From Paraescarpia echinospica (lineage: Eukaryota; Annelida; Polychaeta; Sabellida; Siboglinidae): a stretch of 64,000 bases of DNA. The DNA lies in the NCBI GenBank assembly GCA_020002185.1, contig CM034537.1, forward strand, positions 68,348,286-68,412,285, in the 5' to 3' direction. Shown here one piece after another: positions 34,776-44,694 of this stretch (within the stretch, counting starts at the first letter, position 1; every line of letters starts with the position of its first letter). A program made the position numbers and the translations under genes. Under the pieces are notes generated by a model. The model worked only from the letters and a program-made list of their open reading frames with translations, was not told the origin of the DNA and searched no databases.

Positions 34776-35976
34776 ATGGTGCCTTGCAAGCGGCAATTCA
34801 AGGCAAAGGGACACTTGGTGTGCGACGACTGCCACAGTAGGGTGGATTTTGCCCTATTCGGCTGTGGGAAGTCATGGGCAGAGAGCAAGGAAGAGGGATT
34901 CACCTTTCAGTGCGTGGGGTGTTGGAACATGGAATGTCTGGAGAAGGTGGCAGCTAGGTTGGTGGATATTGTGAAGGGGATGGAAATGGGAATCAGCAAG
35001 GAGACGGGTAGAATGTAGAGAGACGACAAGGAGAGAGTTGGGAATATTGTGACACTGAAGAAGCAGAGTAGTGGCAAGAAGACCGAGGAAAGGAGACTGA
35101 GAGGAGGGAAGGTGTTCGAGGGGAAGAAATTGGAGAATCGTCGGCAGGAAATGTGACAGGCGTGACGGTGACAGGAGAGAAAGTGACCGTAGAGAAAGAG
35201 GTAGGAGGGAAAAAGAGACGGGAGAAGAGAGAAGGAAATGCAATCGGAGGAAAGATGACGGGAAGAAAGGAAGTGAGAGTAAATGTGACAGAAGAGAAGT
35301 TGGGAGGGACATGAGGAAAGTTGACAAGAGACTGGAACGGACAGTATTGTGACTTGTGACAGGAGAGCAGAAGACAGGGGAACAAGACTACAACCAGACA
35401 GATGCAAACCGGAGAAGGAGCTACTCTGAGGCAGTGATTGAGGGGGCATTGAGAAAAGAGAGGGTGTTTATGGGCAACTCTATTCTGAGAAAGAAGGATA
35501 AGACACTAAGCGAAGGGGAGGACGTCGTTGTTTGTTTGCCGGGGGCTAGGATAGAACATGTGACTGAAAGGGTAGAGAATGTATTGGGGCATGGCAAGGG
35601 AGGCTCTATACTAGTACACGTATGAAAAAATAATGCAGGAGGGAACAACTGGGATAGCACAGAAGTACAGACAGTTACTGAGGCAGTTAAAGAAGACAAG
35701 AGTTGAAAAGATTATTCTCTCAGGAATTTTGCCAGTAACGAGAGGAAGGGGGGGCCAACATATAGAAACTGCAAGAGGATGGCGATCAACGCACTAGTTG
35801 AGCAGATGTGTAAAGAAGAGGGGGTGGAATTCGTAGATTTATGGGGATACTTTATTGGGAGGGAAGCTATGTACATGAGAGATGGCCTCTATCTAAGTGG
35901 AAAGAGGGCAACAGTTTTCTCAGAGAACTTACTGCAATCTGTTGACAGTGGGACAGGCTGCATATATTTAAACTAG
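34776..35976 (+). pseudogene. CR1-like LINE D, ORF1 with zinc-binding start and SGNH-esterase domain
   Basis: The ORF starts MVPCKRQFKAKG and has a PHD-like cysteine pattern (VCDDCHSRVDF, FQCVGCWNMEC) within 70 codons. A highly charged linker broken by stops follows. From about 35470, in another frame, come the SGNH hydrolase marks GNSILRKKDKTL (block I, GNS in place of GDS), VVVCLPGARIEHV, the GTNNAGREG-like block near 35630, KIILSGILPVTRG and a DGLYLSGKR end block near 35881-35905. Esterase-type ORF1 proteins are known from CR1/L2-group LINEs, where they may act on lipids or in RNP assembly. This copy has several frameshifts. Confidence 0.8.
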
Positions 35977-36089
35977 ATTCGCAGGGGGGATTCACAGAGA
36001 AGCCTGAAACTAGAGGCATAGTTAAAGACAGCATAAGTAAATCAGCAAAGAACTGCCTAGAAAACTGTTCTGAATCAGGATATAAATCC

Positions 36090-37057
36090 GTTTGTTTAAA
36101 TGCAAGGAACATAGTAAACAAAAGAAGCGAACTAAACATTATGGTAGAATATATTGACATAATAGGTATAACCGAATCATGGGCCACCACTGATATATCA
36201 GATGCCGAATTGGGACTAACAGTAATGTTCAGGAAAGATAGACTAGGAAGAAGGGGAGGTGGATTTATTTTATATGTCAAAGAATCTCGCCAGGCTTATG
36301 AAATAAAATTAGAAAGAGAAGCAGATTGCGAAGAAGCTGTTTGGTGTAACATAGTTACAGGAAACTCAACGTTAACGGTGGGGTTAGTTTATTGAAGTCC
36401 AAACATAAGTGTAGAAGAGGATGAAAAAGTACAAACCGCTATAAGGGAAGATAGCAAACGGGATTGTATTATTATGGGAGATTTTAACCATGGTCATATA
36501 CAATGGAAATCTCTACAGAGAACGAGGAGTGAGGACCACCATTTTTTAGTTTTAGTACAAGACAGTTTCCTTTCTCAACATGTGATAGAGCCAACCAGGG
36601 GTGAGAATGTGTTGGACATAGTTTTATCGTTACAGAATTAATTAGTTGAAAATGTCAAATTATAAAAAAGAAGTTCAGGAGAAATTTTCACAAAGGAAGA
36701 TATAAGGAAATTAGGAAATATTTAGCAAAGGTAGACTGGAACAACACACTGAACAATAAGACAGCAACAGAATGCTGGAATATCTTAAAGAGTGAAATAG
36801 AGTGCATTATTGATAAATTTGTTCCCTTGAAAAAACAAGGGAAACGGTCCAGAAAGAAGCCATTAAAAAAAATTAAATACAAACAAACGATGTGGAAATC
36901 ATATAGACGAACTGAAAATGACGAAGACTACAACATTGATAAAGAAGTACTAAACCAAGCTACAACTGAAATTAGAAATTAGAAGAGAAGCTACGAACAA
37001 AAAATAGCTTGTAATATAAGACAAGGCCGCAAGAGTTTTTATGCATATGTTCGAAGC
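36090..37057 (+). pseudogene. LINE D endonuclease and linker
   Basis: The plus strand reads CLNARNIVNKRSELNIM (catalytic Asn), IIGITESWAT (catalytic Glu), RGGGFILYVKES and IIMGDFNHGHIQW (catalytic Asp/Asn), then RGENVLDIVLS. The SDH end box is missing, apparently through a deletion near 36650. The following linker (KSYRRTEND, SYEQKIACN, GRKSFYAYVRSK) stops at 37057, where the TIR transposon is inserted. Confidence 0.85.
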
Positions 37058-37060
37058 AAA

Positions 37061-37294
37061 TAGAGAGGCAGCTTAGGGCCAAATTTTGATATTATCAGGA
37101 CATGTTGGACAGAAGCACCACATTTTTTCCTGACAATTTATGTGCCATAACTTTTCATAATTTTATTGGAACCAAGTCATGTGACCTTTCTGGAGCCTGT
37201 TTCAGCCATTTAAAACAATTTTTTTGAAGAAAATATTGAAAAATTATATTTTTCGGTTAAATGCTCCGATTGTCGTGTAATTCGGCATATATAC
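37061..37294 (+). repeat. Left TIR of the 37-41 kb transposon
   Basis: Shared landmarks with the right TIR include GAAGCACCACATTTTTTCC, TTGGAACCAAGTCA, TGGAGCCTGTTTCAGCC and TTCGGCATATATA. Estimated identity is moderate, with small indels. Confidence 0.9.
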
Positions 37295-38663
37295 ATACTT
37301 TTGCACGTTAATCACGAATCTTCTATCGGCTTTCAATTCCAAACCATATTTGGGTCACCAGAGGTCAATAAAAGGTTATTTTGCTTCATTTTTAGCCTGT
37401 TCGCCACCAGGTGCACGATGGTTTTAGATGCCCTACGTAGTACTTAGAACTGGCTGACTTGCAAAAAACTAATCCAGATAACATTGCTGGAGTCTGGTAA
37501 CTTGTTAAAATATAATCATCTACATCTACACAGGGATTCCAGTGATTACTTTAGATGCACCACTGTACGCACTAGCCAAGTTTGTTTAGAGGAACTGGCC
37601 TCAGACACATGGCGAGAACAAGTATGTAATCATGTTCGGTGGTCTCCATGTTTAAATGGATATGTGGAAGTATACTTGAAGACCTCTTGGTGGACAACTG
37701 CACTGACAAAAGCAGGAATCGCCTCCTGTGGAACAGCTGACTCCTTATTCAAGGCATCACACCTCACCAGGACTAGACATGCCCACAAGGTGAGTGTTCT
37801 GACCCTGGCGATACTCCAGCACGATGCCTTCACACACAGTATGATTGAAGGACCACACAGTGAGAGGGCCAAAGAAACGTGGAAACCATATATGGTCAGC
37901 AAGAGCCCAACATTTCAGTATTGGGATACCATCCTCAAGATGGAAATACTTGGTATAATTTTCGTGCTGGCCAACCGAGAACGAACGAAACTTCCCCTTG
38001 TATGTGGAATCACTGAAGGCTTTTTCTTTTCCCGTGATCATCAGAACTATGACAGGTGGATTCCCGTACATATATGAGACACGGAGAGCCTCCCTCCACC
38101 CATCAAAGACGAATTCAAAGACATCCAGGCGATTATTATCCATTCCAAGCTCGCGAGCAAAACAATGACCTGGTGAAGGGCACAGGGGGTGCAGTGGGAC
38201 TGACAGAGAATCCTTCAGCTTTCAAGAAGTGGATGATAGCTGGACCTGAGCAAGCACGACTTCTTCAAGAGTTTGAGAAGGAGTTTACCGCAGAAGAAGA
38301 ACATAAAAAACACCACGACGACGGTCTGTCAACACAGAAGACATTCAAAGAGCAATCACTTGGTCTTGTTCAGGCTATCTCTGAGATAAGCAATCCTTTT
38401 CCTAGATGCCAGACCTGAACTGTTAACAATGGACACTCGGAATGTCCTCGACGAGTCTGTTGTGAACACAGTTTGTACCGTGGAATCAGTTGGCAGGGAG
38501 CAATACAACGCCTACCGTCAATCAATGCTAACTGACCGCAAACGTTCTATCCATGAGCCTATCAAGAAACAATCATTCACTCTGTTTAGTTGTCTAACAC
38601 CCAAGCAAAGACCAAGCAGGCAGGGCAGAAGGATGATGTGTCACTCTTTTCCAGATTATATAT

Positions 38664-39012
38664 CACTCACTCACTCATGTCGGCCGCTGGGGTCGAACAT
38701 TAGTGGCTTCAATCATCCATCTCCAGATCCCCCTGTCTGCCATTGCCGTCTTCAGCTCCTCCGTTTCTAGACCGACATCTTCCTTTAAGCAGTCGATGTA
38801 ACTTGCTGCTGGTCTTCCTGCCTTGGTTCTTCCATGTGTCGGTTGCCACAAGATGGTCTTAGGTGCCATTTCATCCTTATGTTTGTAGCAGTGTCCGGCA
38901 AATCTCAATCGTCTTCTTCTTATTTTATCAGTGACTTTACACATTCCACTGTATAGTTCTATGTTTGTCATATGATATTGCCATTGAATGTTAAATGCGG
39001 CTCGAAGCATCG
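38664..39012 (-). mobile_element. 5'-truncated LINE nested in the transposon
   Basis: Flanked by the 11-bp target duplication AGATTATATAT (38653-38663 and 39013-39023). The minus strand encodes the C-terminal end of an ORF2: RRRRLRFAGHCYKHKDE, LWQPTHGRTKAGRPAASYID and MADRGIWRWMIEA, then a stop. The 3' end carries a (TGAG)n tail, the complement of TCACTCACTCACTCA at 38663-38677. It belongs to the LINEs with a short microsatellite tail in place of poly(A). It interrupts the transposon gene. Confidence 0.93.
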
Positions 39013-39598
39013 AGATTATATATAGTCATACAGAATAGGGACGGATACATGGGAACCTTCTTCAAGCATGAAAATCACCCTTGTCCTTCATCCTTCTCTG
39101 ATAGAGGTAAACTACTCCAGGGAAGAAGTCGGATTTGCTGAGCATTCTGACCCAACAGACAGATGAGCCGCAGACAGAACCTCCTAGATCATTCGATGTG
39201 AAAATATTGATGGTGCTGCTGTTGTGCACCTTCTTCCAAGCATTAACATCACCACATTTGATGAATATGCCAGTCGCGTATTTTGTCCACACATCATGCA
39301 GCAGTTGAAGACCTCTGCAAGAGTTGACGTGGTCTGGGACACGCATGTATCCAGCAGCATCAAAGAGTCAACCAGGGAGGAACGTGGCAAAGGCATCAGA
39401 AGGAAAGTTGCTGGTCAAAATATTAAGGTTCCAGGGAATTGGGCAGATTTCCTGCGTGACGCACACCACCAATAAGAAAGAACTATTTGCATTCATCTCC
39501 AGCAAGGTTGCCTCTGTTGAATGCAAAGAAGAAAAACAGATCTTCATTCCATCTGGCAGCACAGTTGTCAGCAGAGGCACCAGCCACTGCATGTCGAG

Positions 39599-39895
39599 GT
39601 GTGACCACGAGGAAGCGGATACAAGAATACTTATCCACTTGCAAGATGTCATAGAGAGTGGTTCTAACATCTGCTTGGTGCACACTGTGGACACTGATGT
39701 AGTCGTAATCCTCATCGGCAAATTCCACGCCATCGTCGCCAAATATCCACTTGCAGACATCAGGGTTGCTTTGGGCACTGGAAGAACTTCATGTACCTAC
39801 ATATCAATGCCATCTGCCATGGGCTGTGCAAAGATAAGTCCACAGCCCTTCCCCTCTTCCACAGTTTCACAGGTTGTGATACAGCGTCAGCATTC
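39599..39895 (+). other. Putative nuclease core of the transposon protein
   Basis: HEEADTR, VDTDVVVIL and FTGCDT lie in this order about 30 and 50 codons apart, with hydrophobic beta-strand-like flanks. In FEN1/XPG-type nucleases the order is an acidic helix (EAxA), a D-x-D strand end and a G-S/C-D-Y turn. A frame change occurs near 39770. The match is by motif only. Confidence 0.45.
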
Positions 39896-40287
39896 CATAG
39901 AAAGGGGAAGAAGTCAACATGGAAAGCCTGGAATTCCTACCCTGAGGTTACCCAGGCATTCAGCTACATGGCAGGAAACCCACACACCCAAATGACAGTG
40001 GACTCTCAACACTTCCAACTACTGGAGCAATTCACAGTCGTTATCTATGACAAGACAAGCACTCTGGAATTTGTGAATGAGGCAAGAAGAACAAAACTAT
40101 GGAGAACAATCCACCTAGTCAGGAGGCTTTGCTACAACATTCGAGGCGCGTTGCCTACTAAGCTGGAATCTGGACGACATGTGAAGTCGCCCAACAGCAA
40201 ACTTGTACTCCAGATGGGTGGGGATGGACATTCGAAACAGAGAGCAAGACCTGGCTTCCTGCGTGGAGCACACTACCGATAGCCTCC

Positions 40288-40410
40288 AAAGCGTGCTGTG
40301 AACTGGTGAACTATGGATGCAAAAGCGTGAGTGGCTGTGGCGCAAGGTGTTCGTGCCAGAAGGCACACTGGAAATGCACTGAGCTTTGCAACTGCAAATG
40401 CGACATATAA
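40288..40410 (+). other. CXC-like cysteine-rich C-terminus
   Basis: Ten cysteines in about 38 residues, with the runs SKACCELVNYGCKSVSGCG and CSCQKAHWKCTELCNCKC. This C-x-C and C-x3-C spacing recalls tesmin/TSO1 CXC domains that bind zinc and DNA. The last codons and the TAA stop are intact in this frame even though the ORF upstream is shifted. Confidence 0.65.
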
Positions 40411-40763
40411 CCACATGCGACACATAACCGAACCCGTAAAACGTTGATCTGACAAAACAAGCTATTCTTACTAAATGTTTAAGCGAGATTATTGAAAGTA
40501 TTTTGCTATCCCATTACTTTATGGTAAATTAAATAATATAGATTGTTAACGAGCCAAACGGAAACTGAAGACTACGAACTAATAGTGTTAGAAACAAAGT
40601 TGGATCTTTTGTCTGGAATGTCCCTAAATTTTGTTAAGCTACCTCACTATACAATTTACTAGCTCAAACAACCTGAAAAATGAAGCAGTGTGACCTTTTA
40701 TTGACTCCAATATGGCTCGGAATTAAAAGCCGATAGCAGATTTGTGTTGAGCTTGCCAAAGTA

Positions 40764-40997
40764 TATATATATATATATATGCCGAATTACATGAAAAGCA
40801 GGGCATTTAACTAATAAAACTGAATTTTTCAATGTTTTCTTCTACCATTTTCTCCTAAGCGGCTGAAACAGGCTCCAGCAAGGTCACGTGACTTGGTTCC
40901 AATAAATGTATTAAAAGTCATGGCACCCAGATTGTCAGGAAAAAATGTGGTGCTTTTGTTCGGCATGTCCACATCATGTTGCTAAGCTGCCTCACTA
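40764..40997 (-). repeat. Right TIR of the 37-41 kb transposon
   Basis: Reverse-complement partner of 37061-37294, from TATATATGCCGAATTACATG to GCTAAGCTGCCTCACTA. A pure TA run (40761-40779) sits at its inner edge. Confidence 0.9.
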
Positions 40998-40999
40998 AA

Positions 41000-42700
41000 A
41001 CAGAAAGTTCAGGACACTGTCGCTCCTCTAGAAGATAGAGCTTGACATATAATATCAGAGGGATTCTTAATGGCAGAAGACCTGCATGAGTATTTTTGTT
41101 CAGTGTTTACCAGGGAAGAAATTAGTTCTCTGCCAGTACCAGAGGCTAAATTCAAGGGGGCAGAATCACACTATTTAGGACAGTTAATTGTAACCCCGGA
41201 AATGGTAGCTAAGAAAATTAGGGCTATGAAGGATATTAAATCACCTGGAGTTGATGGGATTCCACCTAAACTACTATTATAAATTGTAGAACAAATTAGC
41301 ATACCACTTGCAACAGTTTTCAACTTGTCATTAGAACAGGGAGTGGTTCCTCTAGAATGGAAAGAAGCAAACATTATACCGTTATTTAAAAATGGTTCCA
41401 GAAACAAGTCAAGAGAGAGAACTACAGACCAGTGAGTTTAACGTCAGTGATTTGCAAATTATAAGAAAGACTAATTAATGATCTCATGGTTGATTTTCTA
41501 GTTAAACATAACTTGTTAAACCCACCTGATCATGCGTTTATACAAGCGAGGTCATGCTTAACAAATATGTTATGTTTTTTGGAATATATCACTAAGTGGG
41601 TAGACGAGAGATCACAGGTAGATATAATCTACTTAGATTTTCAGAAAGCTTTTGACAAAGTGTCACATCACAAATTACTGCTTAAACTAAAGGTCCATGG
41701 CATAGGAAATGGTTTAACTGGATGAAAAAATGGCTAATTGACATAAGATAACGGGTAGTAGTTGATGGGGCGGCTTCAAACTGGAAATCAGTTTTGAGTG
41801 GGGTACCACAGGGATCAGTACTGGGACCTGTATTATTATTAATATATATCAACGATTTTGGACGATGATATAACAAGCAAGGTGTTGACATTTGTGGATG
41901 ATACAAAATTGTTTAGAAGGATTAAACGTGATGAAGATAGACAGCATTTACAAGATGATCTTGATAGGTTGATAAAATGTTCTGAAAAATGGCAAATGTT
42001 GTTCAATTTGGGGAAATTTAAATGCCTCCACACAGGACATGGGAACATACATGTACAATATACAATGGGAGTACTAAGTGCTACTATTAAAGAAAAGGAC
42101 TTAGGGTTAACCATTAATGCTGCTATGAATGTTTCAGAGCAGTGCGGAATTGCAGCTTCAAAGGGAAATCAAATCCTTGGATTAATTAGGCAAACATAAC
42201 GTGTAAGGAAAAAGAGCTAATAATACCGCTGTACAAAACAATAGTTAGGCTTCATTTAGAATATTGTATTCAAGCGTGGAGGCCATATCGCATGAAAGAC
42301 ATAGATATGCTAGGAAGAGTACAGAGTAGAGCAACTAAAATGATACAAAAACTGAGGGATCTTAGTTACGAAACACGCCTAAACAATTTGGTTTAACAAC
42401 ATTAGACACCAGGAGATTGAAAGGAGATCAGATAGAAGTATTTAAAATATTGAATGGTTATGAAAATATTGATGTAAATATGTTTTTGTTAGTTAAGAAA
42501 GATAGAAGGACCAGAGGACATGAAGTTACGTTAGTAAAGGAGCAGTGTTGATTAGATATAAGAAAATTCACATTCTCACAAAGGACTGTAAATTAATGGT
42601 ACAAATTATCTCCTGATTGTGTTAGTGCTAGTAGCGTGAACATGTTTGAAAATAAAATTGACGCATACCTTAAAAGGGCAGGCTATACGTAGATAAAAAG
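41000..42700 (+). pseudogene. LINE D reverse transcriptase and C-terminal region
   Basis: It continues the LINE D frame behind the transposon: QDTVAPLEDRA, MAEDLHEYFCSVFTREE, MVAKKIRAMKDIKSPGVDGI and EWKEANIIPLFKNGS. In shifted frames come [52 protein letters not shown] (F-V-D-D active-site box), a KCSEKWQMLFNLGKFKCLHT segment, and an end with REY-type C-terminal motifs to about 42690. It is the CR1-group RT. Several stops and frameshifts make it nonfunctional. Confidence 0.9.
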
Positions 42701-42769
42701 TATTGAACTTCCTTGTCCATCTGCCATCTAGAGTGAATTTTTCTGGATGGCAATCTTGTTAAATCTTGT

Positions 42770-43080
42770 TAGCTGGTCGCGACACAGTGTAACCAGACAC
42801 CACGTTGCTAGGCGACGAGATGAGAGGTTAAGCCAAGGCAACATATGGTGACAGATAAGGAAGGACTATTGAACGTGATGTAATCACGTGGCATCACGTA
42901 TCGTGAAATAAGAGAATCAGCACGCTTCTAAGTAGGTCAAGAAGTATTATGAAAGTACGTAATCGATGATAAATATATAGAGGTGACTTTCGTGGAGTCT
43001 GAGACAGTGAAGGACTAGTGAACAAGTGATGTAATCACGCGGCAAGTATCGAGAAGTGTTGAATTACCACACTTCTAAGT
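42770..43080. repeat. Direct duplication of about 146 bp
   Basis: GAAGGACTATTGAACGTGATGTAATCACGTGGC near 42863 and GAAGGACTAGTGAACAAGTGATGTAATCACGCGGC near 43009 start two diverged copies. Both continue with a TATCGTGAA/TATCGAGAA segment and CTTCTAAGTA. Confidence 0.8.
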
Positions 43081-43085
43081 AACAT

Positions 43086-43278
43086 TAGGGGTAAGTAAGG
43101 GATAATTTGGTGGTAATTAAGGGGTCATTAAGAATAATTAAAAATATTTAAGGTTATTTAAAGGTAAGGAAGATGTAATTAGGGTTAAATAACGGGTAAT
43201 TAAAGTTATTTGATGAGTACCTAAGGGGTAACCATGGGTAATTAACGGGAAATTATGGGTAATTAGGAGTAATTAGGA
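43086..43278. repeat. Degenerate GGGTAATTA array, block 1
   Basis: About 10-11 bp units of the form GGGTAATTAAG repeat with frequent changes. Further blocks lie at 43582-43965, 44210-44285, 45112-45170, 47402-47530, 47866-47935 and 48148-48265. Confidence 0.85.
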
Positions 43279-43495
43279 TTTATCTAGAAGTTTCTGTGTG
43301 AAAAATGGAGGTGGTGCCACACGCTAGAGGTGCCACTGTCGTTGTGGTAAAGTAACCAATCATCGACGAATATTTAGAAAAATGCTCGGATGTGAATAAA
43401 ATTGCGGGTGATTTAAAAAAGTTTGACTTCAAATATGGCGGCTGCCTCATCTTTTGGTGTTGGCATCTGTGTATAGTCACGTGACCGGAACTATT
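43279..43495. repeat. 220-bp module, copy 1
   Basis: It reads AGAAGTTTCTGTGTGAAAAA, GCCACACGCTAGAGGTGCCA, CTCGGATGTGAATAAAAT, AGTTTGACTTCAAATATGGC, and GTCACGTGACCGGA. Copies 2 and 3 lie at 43968-44165 and 47608-47830; a partial copy is at 45035-45075. Confidence 0.88.
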
Positions 43496-43581
43496 TTATG
43501 GAAATGAAACACTATATTTTAATGGAGGAGTAGCGTCCCCGACGGTACGGGCGGGGTGACGGATGGTAATGAACGTCTACT

Positions 43582-43965
43582 ATTAAGGGGTAATTATGGG
43601 TAATTAAGAGGTAATTACGGGTAAATACGGGGTAAATGTGGGTAAATAAGGGTGACTAAGGCGTAATTAGGGTTATTTAAAATTAACTTAAATATAATCA
43701 TGGAAAATTAAGCGGTAAATAAATGGTAATTAGGTGTAATTAAGAGGTAATTAGTGTAACTAAGCGTCAATTAAGGGTATTTAAGGGTGAATAAAAGTAC
43801 TTAAGGGCAACTAAGGGCTTATTTAGGGGTAATTGTTGGTAAATGTGTTAAATTAGCGATAATTTGGGCGTAATTAAGGTTATTTAAGGGTCACTAAGAG
43901 GTAATTATGGGAAATTAAGGGGTATTTAAGGGTAATTATGGGTAAATAGGGGTAATTAGGCTTCC
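43582..43965. repeat. Degenerate GGGTAATTA array, block 2
   Basis: The longest block, about 380 bp of GGTAATTA/GGTAAATA units. No coding potential. Confidence 0.85.
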
Positions 43966-43967
43966 TG

Positions 43968-44165
43968 AAGAAATTTCAGTGTGAAAAAAATAGAGGGGGA
44001 GCCACACGCCACTGTCGTTGCGGTAAAGGTGACAAATCAGCAACGAGTACTTAGAAAATGCTCGGATGTGATTAAAATGGCGGGTGATTTTAAAAAGTTT
44101 GACTTCAAATACGGCGGCTGCCTCTGCTTCTGGTGTAGTCATCAGTGTGTAGTCACATGACCGGA
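43968..44165. repeat. 220-bp module, copy 2
   Basis: Same landmarks as copy 1, with GCCACACGCCACTGTCGTTGC lacking the AGAGGCGCC stretch, so it is about 9-12 bp shorter. Confidence 0.88.
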
Positions 44166-44320
44166 GGTAGTGCCTCCTGGCTCTCTGTTGGGTAGCATAC
44201 CGTATGTGTGCGTGGTGGGTAATAAAGGATAGTTAGGGGTAATCAAAGGGTCATTATAGGTAATTAAGGGTTATTAAGGTGTTGTGTATATGGTGTGAGT
44301 GTTGCGTGTCTGTGTGTTGA

Positions 44321-44351
<31 letters not shown>

Positions 44352-44461
44352 TGTGTACGTGATGTATGTTTGAGTGCGTTGTGTGTGAGTGTGTTATATG
44401 TGTGGTTGTTGTCTGAGTATGTTGTGCGTGTTAAGTGTGTTGTGTTTTATATGTGTGTGTG

Positions 44462-44504
<43 letters not shown>

Positions 44505-44641
44505 TGTGTGTGTATGGTGGTGTATGGTGTGAGCGCGTTGTGTATGTGTGTGTGTGTGTTGTGTGTGTCTCTCTGTGTTGTGTGGGAGTGTGTGCTGTGT
44601 GTTTGAATGTGTTATGTGTGTGAGTGTTCGTTGTGAGTGTG

Positions 44642-44694
<53 letters not shown>

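Larger units (their letters stand above)
37484..40410 (+). pseudogene. Large protein with FEN/PIN-nuclease-like motifs and CXC-type tail
   Basis: Pieces in several frames follow one protein order. The N-terminal part (37484-38077) includes DHQNYDRWIPVHI. A middle part has GTGGAVGLTENPSAFKKW and RNVLDESVVNTV (38176-38480). After the nested LINE come TTFDEYASRVF, STREERGKGIRRKVAGQN and PGNWADFLRD (39240-39460). Then CDHEEADTRILIHL and HTVDTDVVVILIGKFH (39599-39730), LPLFHSFTGCDTASAF (about 39850-39895), and a cysteine-rich end (40288-40410, ten Cys) closing at TAA 40408-40410. The spaced acidic motifs E-E-A-D, D-T-D and G-C-D resemble FEN1/PIN nuclease active sites; this is inference. The Cys tail resembles a tesmin/TSO1 CXC DNA-binding unit. 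Uncharacterised animal proteins of this layout are known to me by memory only. Confidence 0.7.
37061..40997 (+). mobile_element. DNA transposon with 230-bp TIRs and a nuclease-like, CXC-tailed protein
   Basis: The ends TAGAGAGGCAGCTTAG (37061) and the reverse complement of 40997 (TAGTGAGGCAGCTTAG) begin inverted repeats similar over about 230 bp. It splits LINE D. The LINE reading frame resumes at 40998 (AAACAGAAAGTTC) after AGCAAA at 37055-37060, which points to a 3-bp target duplication AAA (37058-37060 and 40998-41000). The interior holds one large degraded plus-strand gene and a nested LINE (38664-39012). No DDE transposase of a known superfamily is seen. Class II by structure; superfamily not assigned. 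Confidence 0.85.

Noticed and set aside
34872..35449. Three overlapping minus-strand ORFs (130-180 codons), Ser/Leu/Pro rich
   Set aside because: Shadows of the purine-rich plus-strand LINE D ORF1; no family signal.
38675..39010. 111-codon minus ORF considered as part of the transposon gene
   Set aside because: It is the C-terminal end of a separate LINE flanked by an 11-bp target duplication.
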